From positions 62,001 through 126,000 of the forward strand of contig NZ_CAUFUE010000003.1 in NCBI RefSeq assembly GCF_959029255.1: a DNA stretch of 64,000 nt. Reading direction: 5' to 3'. This stretch comes from an uncultured Bacteroides sp. Lineage in GTDB: Bacteria; Bacteroidota; Bacteroidia; Bacteroidales; Bacteroidaceae. The number at the start of each line of letters is the position of its first letter. Positions within the stretch are counted from its first letter, which is position 1. A program made the translations under genes and the position numbers. The notes under the pieces were generated by a model. It ran no database searches, had not been told where the DNA came from, and worked only from the letters and a program-made list of their open reading frames with translations. Below are positions 34,719 to 43,212 of the stretch, piece by piece.

Positions 34719-36710
34719 ATGAAAACCAATCTTAGTTCTCAAATTACTCTCAACAGAGTATCCCCCAGGTACTATAGGCCTGAGAACGCTTTTGAGCGGT
34801 CGGTACTGACACGACTCGAAAAAATTCCGACGGACATCTATGAAACTCCTGAAGAAGGTGCCAACCAAATTGCTCTCGACATCGCACAACTGATTCGGGA
34901 CAAACAAAAAGCCGGACGTTTCTGTGTACTGGCACTGGCTGGCGGTAATTCTCCGCGCAATGTATACGCTGCATTAGTACGTATGCATCAGGAAGAGGGT
35001 TTAAGTTTCCGCAACGTTGTCGTATTCAACCTTTATGAATATTATCCTTTGGCTCCCAATGCCGTCAACAGCAATCTGAATGCATTGAAAGAAATGTTGC
35101 TCGACCATGTGGATATCGACATGCAGAATGTATTCAGCCCGAACGGTACCATTGCCAAAGATGCCATCTTCGAATATTGCCGTCTGTACGAGCAACGTAT
35201 CGAAAGCTTCGGTGGTCTGGATATCGCTTTGCTGGGTATCGGCCGTGTAGGTAACATCGGTTTCAACGAACCGGGTTCCCGCCTGAACTCTACCACTCGT
35301 CTGATTTTGCTGGATAACGATTCACGTAACGAAGCGTCCAAGATTTTCGGTAGCATCGACAGTACGCCTATCAGCTCTATCACAATGGGTGTGGCCACCA
35401 TTCTCTCCGCTAAGAAAGTATACTTGCTGGCATGGGGTGAAGAAAAAGCCAAAATGGTGAAAGAATGTGTGGAAGGTCCTGTTACGGATACTATTCCTGC
35501 ATCTTACCTGCAAACTCACAATAATGCGCATATCGCCATTGACTTATCCGCATCTGCCAACCTGACACGTATCCAACGTCCTTGGCTGGTAACCTCCTGT
35601 GAATGGAACGACAAACTGATACGCAGTGCTATCGTTTGGCTATGCCAGTTGACAGGCAAACCGATTTTGAAGTTGACCAATAAAGACTATAACGAAAACG
35701 GTTTGAGTGAACTCTTGGCACTCTTCGGTTCTGCTTACAACGTAAATATCAAGATATTCAATGACCTACAACATACCATCACTGGTTGGCCGGGCGGCAA
35801 ACCGAATGCCGACGATACTTATCGTCCCGAACGTGCGAAACCGTATCCGAAGCGTGTCATCGTATTCTCCCCGCACCCTGATGACGATGTTATCTCCATG
35901 GGTGGCACTATCCGTCGTCTGGTAGAGCAGAAACATGATGTACATGTAGCTTACGAAACTTCCGGTAACATTGCTGTTGGTGACGAAGAAGTAATCCGCT
36001 TCCTGCACTTCATCAATGGGTTCAACCAAATCTTCAATAACAGCGAAGACCAGGTCATCAACGATAAATATGCTGAAATCCGCAAGTATCTCAAGGAAAA
36101 GAAAGATGGAGATATGGATAGCCGCGACATCCTTACCATCAAGGGTCTTATCCGCCGTGGTGAAGCGCGTACCGCTTGTACATACAACAACATTCCGTTG
36201 GACCATGTACACTTCCTCGACCTGCCGTTCTACGAAACAGGTAGAATTCAGAAAAATCCTATCAGCGAAGCCGATGTGGAAATTGTACGTAACCTGTTGC
36301 GCGAAGTGAAACCTCACCAAATCTTTGTAGCCGGTGACCTTGCCGACCCTCACGGAACCCATCGTGTTTGTACGGACGCCGTGTTTGCCGCTATCGACCT
36401 TGAAAAGGAAGAAGGTGCCAAATGGCTGAAAGATTGCCGCATCTGGATGTATCGTGGCGCATGGGCAGAATGGGAAATCGAAAACATCGAAATGGCTGTG
36501 CCTATCAGTCCCGAAGAATTGCGTGCTAAACGTAACTCTATCCTGAAGCACCAGTCACAGATGGAAAGCGCTCCGTTCCTCGGTAATGACGAGCGTTTGT
36601 TCTGGCAACGCAGTGAAGACCGCAACCGTGGTACAGCAGCATTGTACGACAGCCTTGGTCTGGCATCCTACGAAGCGATGGAAGCTTTCGTAGAATACAT
36701 TCCGCTGTAA
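34719..36710 (+). CDS. NagB-like domain with altered active site fused to LmbE/PIG-L deacetylase domain
   Basis: The 663-residue cytoplasmic protein (start at 34719, chosen from the promoter position) is usually annotated glucosamine-6-phosphate deaminase. Residues about 50-310 follow the NagB fold, but compared with E. coli NagB the catalytic Asp72 is Tyr106 (FNLYEYYPL), Asp141 is Val177 and His143 is Asn179 (GRVGNIGFNEP); only Glu148 is kept (Glu184). Residues about 380-600 form an LmbE/PIG-L domain with intact zinc ligands: HPDDD (His386, Asp388/389) and DPHGTH (His545, His548). Deaminase activity is therefore doubtful, while N-deacetylase activity remains plausible. The NagB-like half may bind an amino-sugar phosphate as a sensor. 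nagA lies directly upstream. Confidence 0.85.
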   Translation: MKTNLSSQITLNRVSPRYYRPENAFERSVLTRLEKIPTDIYETPEEGANQIALDIAQLIRDKQKAGRFCVLALAGGNSPRNVYAALVRMHQEEGLSFRNVVVFNLYEYYPLAPNAVNSNLNALKEMLLDHVDIDMQNVFSPNGTIAKDAIFEYCRLYEQRIESFGGLDIALLGIGRVGNIGFNEPGSRLNSTTRLILLDNDSRNEASKIFGSIDSTPISSITMGVATILSAKKVYLLAWGEEKAKMVKECVEGPVTDTIPASYLQTHNNAHIAIDLSASANLTRIQRPWLVTSCEWNDKLIRSAIVWLCQLTGKPILKLTNKDYNENGLSELLALFGSAYNVNIKIFNDLQHTITGWPGGKPNADDTYRPERAKPYPKRVIVFSPHPDDDVISMGGTIRRLVEQKHDVHVAYETSGNIAVGDEEVIRFLHFINGFNQIFNNSEDQVINDKYAEIRKYLKEKKDGDMDSRDILTIKGLIRRGEARTACTYNNIPLDHVHFLDLPFYETGRIQKNPISEADVEIVRNLLREVKPHQIFVAGDLADPHGTHRVCTDAVFAAIDLEKEEGAKWLKDCRIWMYRGAWAEWEIENIEMAVPISPEELRAKRNSILKHQSQMESAPFLGNDERLFWQRSEDRNRGTAALYDSLGLASYEAMEAFVEYIPL

Positions 36711-36731
36711 AGTTTACTAAATAGAAATAAG

Positions 36732-36767
36732 AAGAGTGGGAAGCGCATAACTTCTCACTCTTTTTTT
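36732..36767 (+). terminator. Rho-independent terminator after the NagB-like/LmbE gene
   Basis: The stem AAGAGTGGGAAG/CTTCTCACTCTT (one wobble) has a 7-nt loop and is followed by a run of seven T. Confidence 0.85.
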
Positions 36768-36792
36768 AGTTACTTTTGTTCGGTCATCACGA

Positions 36793-36800
36793 TAACTTTG
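36793..36800 (+). promoter_or_regulatory. -7 box TAACTTTG ending 4 bp before the next ATG
   Basis: It is an exact TAnnTTTG match. The predicted transcription start falls on or next to the ATG at 36805, so the mRNA may be leaderless. Confidence 0.6.
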
Positions 36801-36804
36801 CGTT

Positions 36805-39732
36805 ATGAGAAAAAGTATATACCTTATTATAATACTGCTTTCCTTCTTTTCAGGGAAAGCAGTATCACAGGAAATCGAGCAGAATGTGGAAGAACGCTTA
36901 CAAACTTTCTTCAAGAAATACACCGCTTCCACAGTCGATATAGGAACCTGCCGTCTGGATAGTTTCCGTATAGACTTTCAGAGAAAAAAGATACGTATCT
37001 ATGCAAGCGAACAATTAAGTTATCAGCCTCATCGCCCGGAAAGCGTCGATAATCTCTATCAGAACATCAGGCAACTGCTTCCCGGTCCCGTGAATTACTT
37101 CGATGTCACTCTATTTACCGCAGGAAAAGCTATCGAGGAACTCATACCCAATGTATACAGAAAAGGCAAGAAAGACAAAGAACGTCTTTTCACTGACTTA
37201 AACTATAAAGGCACTCCGTGGGTAACCCGCATTTCCCGTCCATACGAAATATCCCGTGGACTGGAAGGACGCCACATAGCCGTGTGGCAAAGTCATGGGA
37301 AATATTACATCAACAGCAAAGACAAATGGGGCTGGCAACGTCCCCGGCTGTTTTGTACTACCGAAGACCAGTTTACCCAATCATTCATCATCCCCTACCT
37401 GATTCCAATGCTCGAGAATGCCGGCGCCAACGTCTTCACCCCTCGTGAGCGAGACACTCAGAAACAGGAAGTGATTGTCGACAATGACGGAAATCTGAAC
37501 CGGGAAGGCGGACAAGGTTCTTTCTACCTTGAAGTAAAAAGCCGGAAATCACAATGGGCATCTACGGGCAAGCCCGCTTTTGCACAGCGTAAACGCATCT
37601 ATGAAGACGGAGATAACCCTTTCCTTGACGGTACGGCACGCTTTGCCAATACAGAAAAAAAGAAAGATAAAGCATTCGCCGAGTGGGTACCCGACATACC
37701 CGAAACAGGAGAATACGCCGTTTATGTATCTTATCAGAGTATGCCGAACAGTGTAAGCGATGCCAAATACCTCGTCTTCCACAATGGCGGTGTAACGGAA
37801 TTTAAGGTAAACCAGCGTATTGGAGGCGGTACCTGGGTATATCTCGGAACCTTTACTTTCGATAAAGGAAGAAATGACTACAGCATGGTGGTACTGAGCA
37901 ACGAGAGTAAAGAAAAAGGTGTGGTCTGTGCGGATGCCGTCCGTTTCGGTGGAGGAATGGGGAATATCGCCCGTGGCGGGCAAACCAGCGGACTTCCCCG
38001 CTATCTGGAAGGCGCGCGCTATTCTGCCCAATGGGCAGGCATGCCCTATTCCGTATATGCCGGATATAAAGGAAAAGATGATATTTCTGATGATACCAAC
38101 ACACGTTCGCGCATGGTGAACTATCTGGCAGGCGGTTCTGTATTCAATCCCACTGAACAAGGCTTGGGAGTTCCATTTGAAATGAGTATGGCATTGCACA
38201 GCGATGCCGGTGTCAAAACCGATGACCGGATAGTAGGTACACTCGGCATTTATACCACCAACTTCAACAACGGGCAATTGGCTGCGGGGACAGACCGTTA
38301 TGCGTCACGTGACCTTTCCGATATCTTAATGAGCCAATTGGAACGAGATATCCGTTCCGTCTATAACATCGACTGGACACGCCGCAGTATGTGGAACCGT
38401 AACTACAGCGAAACACGCCTGCCTTCCGTGGCTTCTACCATTGTAGAGTTACTGTCTCACCAGAATTTCGCAGACATGCAACTGGGGCACGACCCTAACT
38501 TCAAGTTCACCGTGGGACGTGCACTCTATAAAGCCATCTTACAATATGTATCTACCCAGCATGGTAGAGATTACGTAGTCCAACCTCTTCCCGTCAGCCA
38601 TTTTGCCATCCGTTTCGGTAAGAAGAAAAATACGCTTGAACTCTCCTGGAAAGGTACAAACGATCCATTGGAACCCACCGCACAACCTCATGAGTACATT
38701 GTCTATACGCGCATCGGCCGTGGAGGGTTTGACAATGGGGTACGTGTCAGTCATCCGTTCCATACCGTAAAAATAGAGCCGGGCATCGTTTATTCCTTTA
38801 AAGTAACGGCCGTGAACCGTGGCGGAGAGAGTTTTCCCTCCGAAATCCTCGCTGCCTATAAGGCGAAACGTGAACAAGGGAGCGTGCTCATCGTCAACGG
38901 TTTCAACCGTATCAGCGGCCCGGCAGTTGTAAACACTCCCGGTTTGGCAGGGTTCGACCTGACACAAGATCCCGGCGTACCCTACCTTTATGACCTCTCC
39001 CTCTGTGGCGCTCAGCAAAACTTCAACCGTAAAGAAGCAGGAAAGAATTTAGGTGATAGCAGCGATGAATACGAAGGAATGAAAATCATCGGAAATACAT
39101 TCGATTATCCCTTCATTCACGGCAAAGCCATTCAGTCAGTAGGTGGTTACAGTTTCGTATCGTGCAGCATCGAAGCCGTAGAAGCCGGAATAGTTTCTTT
39201 GGAAGAATACCCGATAGTGGACTACATACTCGGCCTGGAGAAAGAAGATATCACCAGCAACCCGTCTCGTCGGAGTTTTTATAAAACATTCTCCTCACCA
39301 ATGCAACGGGTATTGACCTCTTATTGCCGTTCAGGAGGCAAGCTTCTGGTCAGCGGCGCCTATATAGGCAGTGACATGAACAGTTCACAAGGCGACCGTG
39401 AATTTACCCGGAATATCTTGAAGTACCGTCATGGCAATACTTTGCAGACAACCGGAAAAGACATTGCTATCCAAGGCCTGGGATGTACATTCAGTATTCC
39501 CCGCCTGCCCAACGAGCAAGCTTATCCCGTCACTGCCCCGGATTGCATTTTGCCTATGGAAACGGCGTTTCCCGTGATGATCTATACCGATGGGAATCTA
39601 TCTGCCGCCACAGCCTACCGGGGTAACGATTACCGTACTTTCATCATGGGTTTTCCCTTTGAAAGTATCAAAGAAGAAACCGCCAGAAACACCATCATGG
39701 CATCTATCTTGCAATTCTTCACCGCCAATTAG
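36805..39732 (+). CDS. Secreted golvesin-domain / amidase-like multidomain protein ('xanthan lyase'-type annotation)
   Basis: The 975-residue protein has a signal peptide (cleavage near AVSQE). The N-terminal part up to about 230 and the segment with ALHSDAGV and TVGRALYKAI (about 470-580) look like a split N-acetylmuramoyl-L-alanine amidase (amidase_3) fold. A golvesin-C-like beta-domain (about 290-390, AEWVPDIPETGEYAVYVSY) is inserted between. A fibronectin type III domain (about 610-690) and a C-terminal domain of unknown type follow. It is probably a periplasmic or surface enzyme acting on peptidoglycan or polysaccharide. The domain reading is by eye, and the catalytic zinc ligands need alignment. 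Confidence 0.75.
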   Translation: MRKSIYLIIILLSFFSGKAVSQEIEQNVEERLQTFFKKYTASTVDIGTCRLDSFRIDFQRKKIRIYASEQLSYQPHRPESVDNLYQNIRQLLPGPVNYFDVTLFTAGKAIEELIPNVYRKGKKDKERLFTDLNYKGTPWVTRISRPYEISRGLEGRHIAVWQSHGKYYINSKDKWGWQRPRLFCTTEDQFTQSFIIPYLIPMLENAGANVFTPRERDTQKQEVIVDNDGNLNREGGQGSFYLEVKSRKSQWASTGKPAFAQRKRIYEDGDNPFLDGTARFANTEKKKDKAFAEWVPDIPETGEYAVYVSYQSMPNSVSDAKYLVFHNGGVTEFKVNQRIGGGTWVYLGTFTFDKGRNDYSMVVLSNESKEKGVVCADAVRFGGGMGNIARGGQTSGLPRYLEGARYSAQWAGMPYSVYAGYKGKDDISDDTNTRSRMVNYLAGGSVFNPTEQGLGVPFEMSMALHSDAGVKTDDRIVGTLGIYTTNFNNGQLAAGTDRYASRDLSDILMSQLERDIRSVYNIDWTRRSMWNRNYSETRLPSVASTIVELLSHQNFADMQLGHDPNFKFTVGRALYKAILQYVSTQHGRDYVVQPLPVSHFAIRFGKKKNTLELSWKGTNDPLEPTAQPHEYIVYTRIGRGGFDNGVRVSHPFHTVKIEPGIVYSFKVTAVNRGGESFPSEILAAYKAKREQGSVLIVNGFNRISGPAVVNTPGLAGFDLTQDPGVPYLYDLSLCGAQQNFNRKEAGKNLGDSSDEYEGMKIIGNTFDYPFIHGKAIQSVGGYSFVSCSIEAVEAGIVSLEEYPIVDYILGLEKEDITSNPSRRSFYKTFSSPMQRVLTSYCRSGGKLLVSGAYIGSDMNSSQGDREFTRNILKYRHGNTLQTTGKDIAIQGLGCTFSIPRLPNEQAYPVTAPDCILPMETAFPVMIYTDGNLSAATAYRGNDYRTFIMGFPFESIKEETARNTIMASILQFFTAN

Positions 39733-39768
39733 CCTGATATATGCAAATAAAAATAACAATCCACATAA

Positions 39769-39800
39769 ATAATCTGTATAAATCAGTGTAACCTGTGGTG
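39769..39800. repeat. Half copy of the period-10/11 dispersed repeat
   Basis: The stretch AATCTGTATAAATCAGTG and the following AACCTGTGG match the right arm of the inverted repeat at 50590-50613 with few differences, but no left arm is present. Confidence 0.6.
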
Positions 39801-39808
39801 AAAAAACT

Positions 39809-39816
39809 TATCTTTG
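39809..39816 (+). promoter_or_regulatory. -7 box TATCTTTG for the 106-residue protein gene
   Basis: It is an exact TAnnTTTG match 52 bp upstream of the ATG. Confidence 0.65.
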
Positions 39817-39868
39817 CTCCAACAGAGAACATTAATCGTTAAACATTAACCATTAAAATATCAACATC

Positions 39869-40189
39869 ATGTACACTATACAAGCCAATCCCAGCGGAAC
39901 CCGCAGTTTAGAAATATCAGAAGAAAACCTTGCCACTATCGAGAAATACGGACTTTTCCGCCATCTCATCGACAGTAATGGCATCGTAGACGAAACCGTA
40001 CTCGACAAGTTGAAACTGAACATCCGCTCTCTCATTGCCGCTCAGGAGGAAGACAGCAAAGACCTGCTCGACCTCTGCATCGACGTTGTCTATCACAACA
40101 ACATGAAAGCATTCGGATTGCAGCAACTCATCAAGCTCTATCTGCAATGGCTTTCCCAGCAAGAAACCATAGAAGAAGAAAATAAATGA
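39869..40189 (+). CDS. Conserved small protein of unknown function
   Basis: The 106-residue soluble protein has a short beta start (MYTIQANPSG) and then acidic helices. It has no recognised family, signal peptide or metal motif. Its stop overlaps the start of a TusA-like gene (ATGA), so the two are translationally coupled and probably act together. Confidence 0.75.
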   Translation: MYTIQANPSGTRSLEISEENLATIEKYGLFRHLIDSNGIVDETVLDKLKLNIRSLIAAQEEDSKDLLDLCIDVVYHNNMKAFGLQQLIKLYLQWLSQQETIEEENK

Positions 40190-40401
40190 AAACCATCAAC
40201 ACGTGTGGACAAAAGCACTACAGCCCTCTCATCCCTGCCGTGAAAGCTATATGCCAAGCCGGAAAGGGTGAGAAGCTGGAAATCATCATGGACGATGCAG
40301 CTGCTTTCAGTGATTTGAAAGAATACCTAGCCGAGCAGCACATTGGTTTCCGTGAAATTTATGATGGCGAACAGATGACGGTGCAGTTCACAATGATTTA
40401 G
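40186..40401 (+). CDS. TusA/SirA-like small protein lacking the catalytic Cys-Pro
   Basis: The 71-residue protein aligns along its length with TusA-fold sulfur carriers (G-x-K-x-x-x-P start, KGEKLEIIMDD middle, C-terminal beta-strand). The active-site Cys-Pro of TusA is replaced by His11-Tyr12 in TCGQKHYSPLIPA. The only cysteine nearby is Cys7, four residues earlier. It is therefore either not a sulfur carrier or uses a shifted Cys. It is coupled to the 106-residue protein upstream and followed by ygiQ, which has its own promoter. Confidence 0.7.
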   Translation: MKTINTCGQKHYSPLIPAVKAICQAGKGEKLEIIMDDAAAFSDLKEYLAEQHIGFREIYDGEQMTVQFTMI

Positions 40402-40435
40402 TAATTGGTGATTAGTGATTTACTCATTAATTCCC

Positions 40436-40443
40436 TATCTTTG
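40436..40443 (+). promoter_or_regulatory. -7 box TATCTTTG ending 5 bp before the YgiQ ATG
   Basis: It is an exact TAnnTTTG match. The predicted start site is within about two bases of the ATG at 40449, giving a leaderless or nearly leaderless transcript. Confidence 0.6.
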
Positions 40444-40448
40444 CAGCC

Positions 40449-42287
40449 ATGAAAGAATATCGACTGACAGATTGGTTGCCTACAACCAAAAAAGAAGTAG
40501 AATTGCGTGGTTGGGATGAATTGGATGTTATCCTGTTCAGTGGTGATGCATACGTAGACCATCCATCTTTCGGTGCCGCTGTTATCGGACGTATCCTTGA
40601 AGCAGAAGGATTGCGCGTTGCCATTATCCCCCAACCCAACTGGCGCGATGATTTACGCGACTTCAAAAAGCTGGGACGTCCCCGCCTTTTCTTCGGTGTC
40701 AGTGCCGGTTGTATGGACAGCATGGTCAATAAATATACTGCCAACAAACGTCTGCGCAGTGATGATGCCTACACCCCGGATGCCCGTCCCGATATGCGGC
40801 CTGAATATCCTTCCATTGTTTATACCCAAATTCTTAAGAAGCTTTACCCGGATGTACCTGTCATTTTAGGCGGTATAGAGGCGAGTATGCGACGACTGAC
40901 GCATTATGATTACTGGCAAGACCGGGTACGTCCAAGTATCTTGATTGATAGCGGAGCCGACTTACTGATTTATGGTATGGGAGAAAAGCCAATTGTGGCG
41001 CTTGCAGAAGGATTGAAACCTGCAGGAACCTGTGTTTCAAAAGAAAGCTTTAAAGAGCTTATCGCCAATATCCCGCAAATGGTTTATCTTGAAAAGGAAA
41101 TTGTTCCCCAAGAAGGAGATATTACGCTTTTCTCTCATGAAGAATGTCTGAAAGACAAGAAGAAAGAAGCTGCAAACTTCCGTCATATCGAAGAAGAAAG
41201 CAATAAATATGCCGCATCACGTATTTTGCAAAAGGTAGGCAAACAGACTGTTGTGGTAAATCCGCCTTATCCCCCACTGACGGAAGCAGAACTCGACCAT
41301 TCATTCGACTTGCCCTATACCCGTCTTCCCCATCCCAAATACAAAGGGAAGCGTATTCCGGCCTACGACATGATAAAATTCTCCGTCAATCTCCATCGGG
41401 GATGCTTCGGAGGATGCGCTTTCTGTACCATATCTGCACATCAGGGCAAGTTTATTGTAAGTCGCAGCAAAGAGAGTGTGCTGAAAGAGGTGAAGGCCGT
41501 CATGGAATTGCCCGACTTCAAAGGTTACCTGAGTGACCTGGGAGGTCCCTCTGCCAACATGTACCGGATGAAAGGAAAAGACGAAGCACTTTGCAGAAAA
41601 TGCAAACGCCCGTCGTGCATCCACCCTAAGGTATGCCCCAACTTGAATACAGACCATCGTCCCCTGCTCGATATTTATCATGCGGTAGATGCATTGCCCG
41701 GTATCAAGAAATCATTTATCGGCAGTGGCGTGCGCTATGACTTGCTTTTACATCAAAGCAAAGACCCCAAAGTAAATCAAAATGCCGCCGAATATACGCG
41801 AGAGCTCATAGCCCGTCACGTCAGTGGCCGCCTGAAAGTAGCCCCCGAACATACATCGGACCGGGTACTCAACCTCATGCGCAAACCTCCCTTCAGCCAG
41901 TTCGGAGAGTTCAAAAAGATATTCGACCGAATCAATCACGAAGAAGGTTTACGGCAGCAACTCATTCCCTACTTCATCAGCAGCCACCCCGGCTGCAAGG
42001 AAGAAGATATGGCAGAGCTTGCCGTCATCACCAAACGCCTGGACTTCCATTTGGAGCAAGTGCAAGACTTCACCCCCACCCCGATGACCGTTGCCACCGA
42101 AGCATGGTACACCGGTTATCACCCCTATACGCTGGAACCTGTTTTCAGCGCCAAGACGCAACGGGAAAAGTTGGCGCAACGCCAATTCTTTTTCTGGTAT
42201 AAGCCGGAAGAACGAAAGAACATCATCAATGAACTGAGACGGATAGGTAGACAGGACTTGATTGACAAACTATACGGGAAACGGTAA
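40449..42287 (+). CDS. ygiQ: YgiQ-family radical SAM protein
   Basis: The 612-residue protein has an N-terminal B12-binding-like segment (LPTTKKEVELRGWDELDVILFSGDAYVDHP in outline), then the radical SAM cluster motif RGCFGGCAFC with Cys319, Cys323 and Cys326, and the YgiQ-specific region with SDLGGPSANMY and several further cysteines (CRKCKRPSCIHPKVC) that may hold a second cluster. The length matches the family. The biochemical substrate of YgiQ proteins is not established. Confidence 0.93.
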   Translation: MKEYRLTDWLPTTKKEVELRGWDELDVILFSGDAYVDHPSFGAAVIGRILEAEGLRVAIIPQPNWRDDLRDFKKLGRPRLFFGVSAGCMDSMVNKYTANKRLRSDDAYTPDARPDMRPEYPSIVYTQILKKLYPDVPVILGGIEASMRRLTHYDYWQDRVRPSILIDSGADLLIYGMGEKPIVALAEGLKPAGTCVSKESFKELIANIPQMVYLEKEIVPQEGDITLFSHEECLKDKKKEAANFRHIEEESNKYAASRILQKVGKQTVVVNPPYPPLTEAELDHSFDLPYTRLPHPKYKGKRIPAYDMIKFSVNLHRGCFGGCAFCTISAHQGKFIVSRSKESVLKEVKAVMELPDFKGYLSDLGGPSANMYRMKGKDEALCRKCKRPSCIHPKVCPNLNTDHRPLLDIYHAVDALPGIKKSFIGSGVRYDLLLHQSKDPKVNQNAAEYTRELIARHVSGRLKVAPEHTSDRVLNLMRKPPFSQFGEFKKIFDRINHEEGLRQQLIPYFISSHPGCKEEDMAELAVITKRLDFHLEQVQDFTPTPMTVATEAWYTGYHPYTLEPVFSAKTQREKLAQRQFFFWYKPEERKNIINELRRIGRQDLIDKLYGKR

Positions 42288-42291
42288 AACC

Positions 42292-42582
42292 CTACCGGGA
42301 TTCTGCTGAGAAAATAATATCAACTATGCGGATTTCATTCTCATTGTACCAGTAATAAATACGACTTTTAGGATGAGAGGGAATTGAACGATAAGTTCTG
42401 TTCCCCACTACCTTTTCAATGCGTCCTATGGAAGGCATGGCCGAAATAGAAGCAACAGTTTTACATATATTATAAGAAAATGTCTTTATGTATTGATAAC
42501 TAGTATTTTCCCTATACCACAGGGCTTGCGCCTTGAAGGCTTTGAGAGCCTTTTTATTCCATACCACTGCTAAGCTTCCCAT
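42292..42582 (-). CDS. ParE/RelE-superfamily toxin
   Basis: The 96-residue basic protein has the ParE/RelE plasmid-stabilisation fold pattern: an N-terminal strand (VVWNKKALKAF), two helices, and C-terminal strands with the RIYYWYNENEIRIVDII motif that ends the family. It lies downstream of, and overlaps by 13 bp, the gene for the likely antitoxin. The target, gyrase or ribosome, cannot be decided. Confidence 0.82.
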   Translation of the reverse strand: MGSLAVVWNKKALKAFKAQALWYRENTSYQYIKTFSYNICKTVASISAMPSIGRIEKVVGNRTYRSIPSHPKSRIYYWYNENEIRIVDIIFSAESR

Positions 42583-42983
42583 ATAGCAAATGCTCTATCA
42601 ACTTCCTCTTGAGAAGCAATACCACTTTCTTCAGACTCACAAATAATTCTATCCAAATCTTCCTTGGTTTCACAAATATCCGTAGGGAAAGGTTCATCAA
42701 TATAAAAGTTATGCGCTTCCAATTCTTGAGCCTCTTCCAAATCAAAATGTGAATACACAAATGCTTTAGCTTCATTGTATTTTTCTTCAAATGAAGGCTT
42801 ACCACTGTCTTTCGCCAACATCCTGCTGATTTCGGACAATACTTTCAAATCTTTCTCTTCTTCTACCCTTTGCTGTATATTTCTTTTCAATGCATTCACC
42901 AAAGGCTGGCTGTAATACACAGAAGCTGGTTCAGCGGCTTTCGGCGTCTCGCTATTTTTGGGTTTATAAGATTTTGCTGCCAT
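42570..42983 (-). CDS. Antitoxin-like partner of the ParE-type toxin
   Basis: The 137-residue acidic protein precedes and overlaps the toxin gene. It has a basic N-terminus, predicted helices and an acidic C-terminal end (EESGIASQEEVDRAFAIWEA) of the kind that wraps the toxin. It is longer than many antitoxins. I do not recognise a standard DNA-binding motif, so the role is inferred from context and orientation. Confidence 0.72.
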   Translation of the reverse strand: MAAKSYKPKNSETPKAAEPASVYYSQPLVNALKRNIQQRVEEEKDLKVLSEISRMLAKDSGKPSFEEKYNEAKAFVYSHFDLEEAQELEAHNFYIDEPFPTDICETKEDLDRIICESEESGIASQEEVDRAFAIWEA

Positions 42984-43009
42984 ACTTGTTTCAATATCAA
43001 TTAGTGATA

Positions 43010-43017
43010 CAAATATA
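43010..43017 (-). promoter_or_regulatory. -7 box TATATTTG (minus strand) for the TA pair
   Basis: It is an exact TAnnTTTG match 26 bp upstream of the antitoxin ATG. Confidence 0.55.
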
Positions 43018-43066
43018 AAAAAGTAAATTCAATAAGTAAAGCTTTTCCTTTTCAAACTTACTAACG

Positions 43067-43101
43067 AGTACGGTGATTAACTATATAAATAGTACGGTGA
43101 T
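43067..43101. repeat. 11-bp direct repeat AGTACGGTGAT, two copies 24 bp apart
   Basis: The copies at 43067-43077 and 43091-43101 are identical and lie between the divergent promoters of the TA pair and the barrel gene. They are a candidate operator. Confidence 0.7.
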
Positions 43102-43152
43102 AGCCACAGCGAAATTACACAAACAACACTTGCCTATACAAGATAAAAGCAA

Positions 43153-43160
43153 TATATTTG
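43153..43160 (+). promoter_or_regulatory. -7 box TATATTTG for the outer-membrane barrel gene
   Basis: It is an exact TAnnTTTG match 52 bp upstream of the ATG. Confidence 0.55.
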
Positions 43161-43212
43161 CGCTGATATAGATGACTTTACACAAATCAACCTGATAATT
43201 AAATCCATTGGT

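Noticed and set aside
35766..36551. Antisense open frame of 261 codons in the NagB-like/LmbE gene
   Set aside because: It is a shadow of a conserved coding region, with no start signals and no recognisable protein.
42292..42983. Abortive-infection or larger defence island around the TA pair
   Set aside because: The neighbours are ygiQ and an outer-membrane barrel, and no other defence gene is adjacent.
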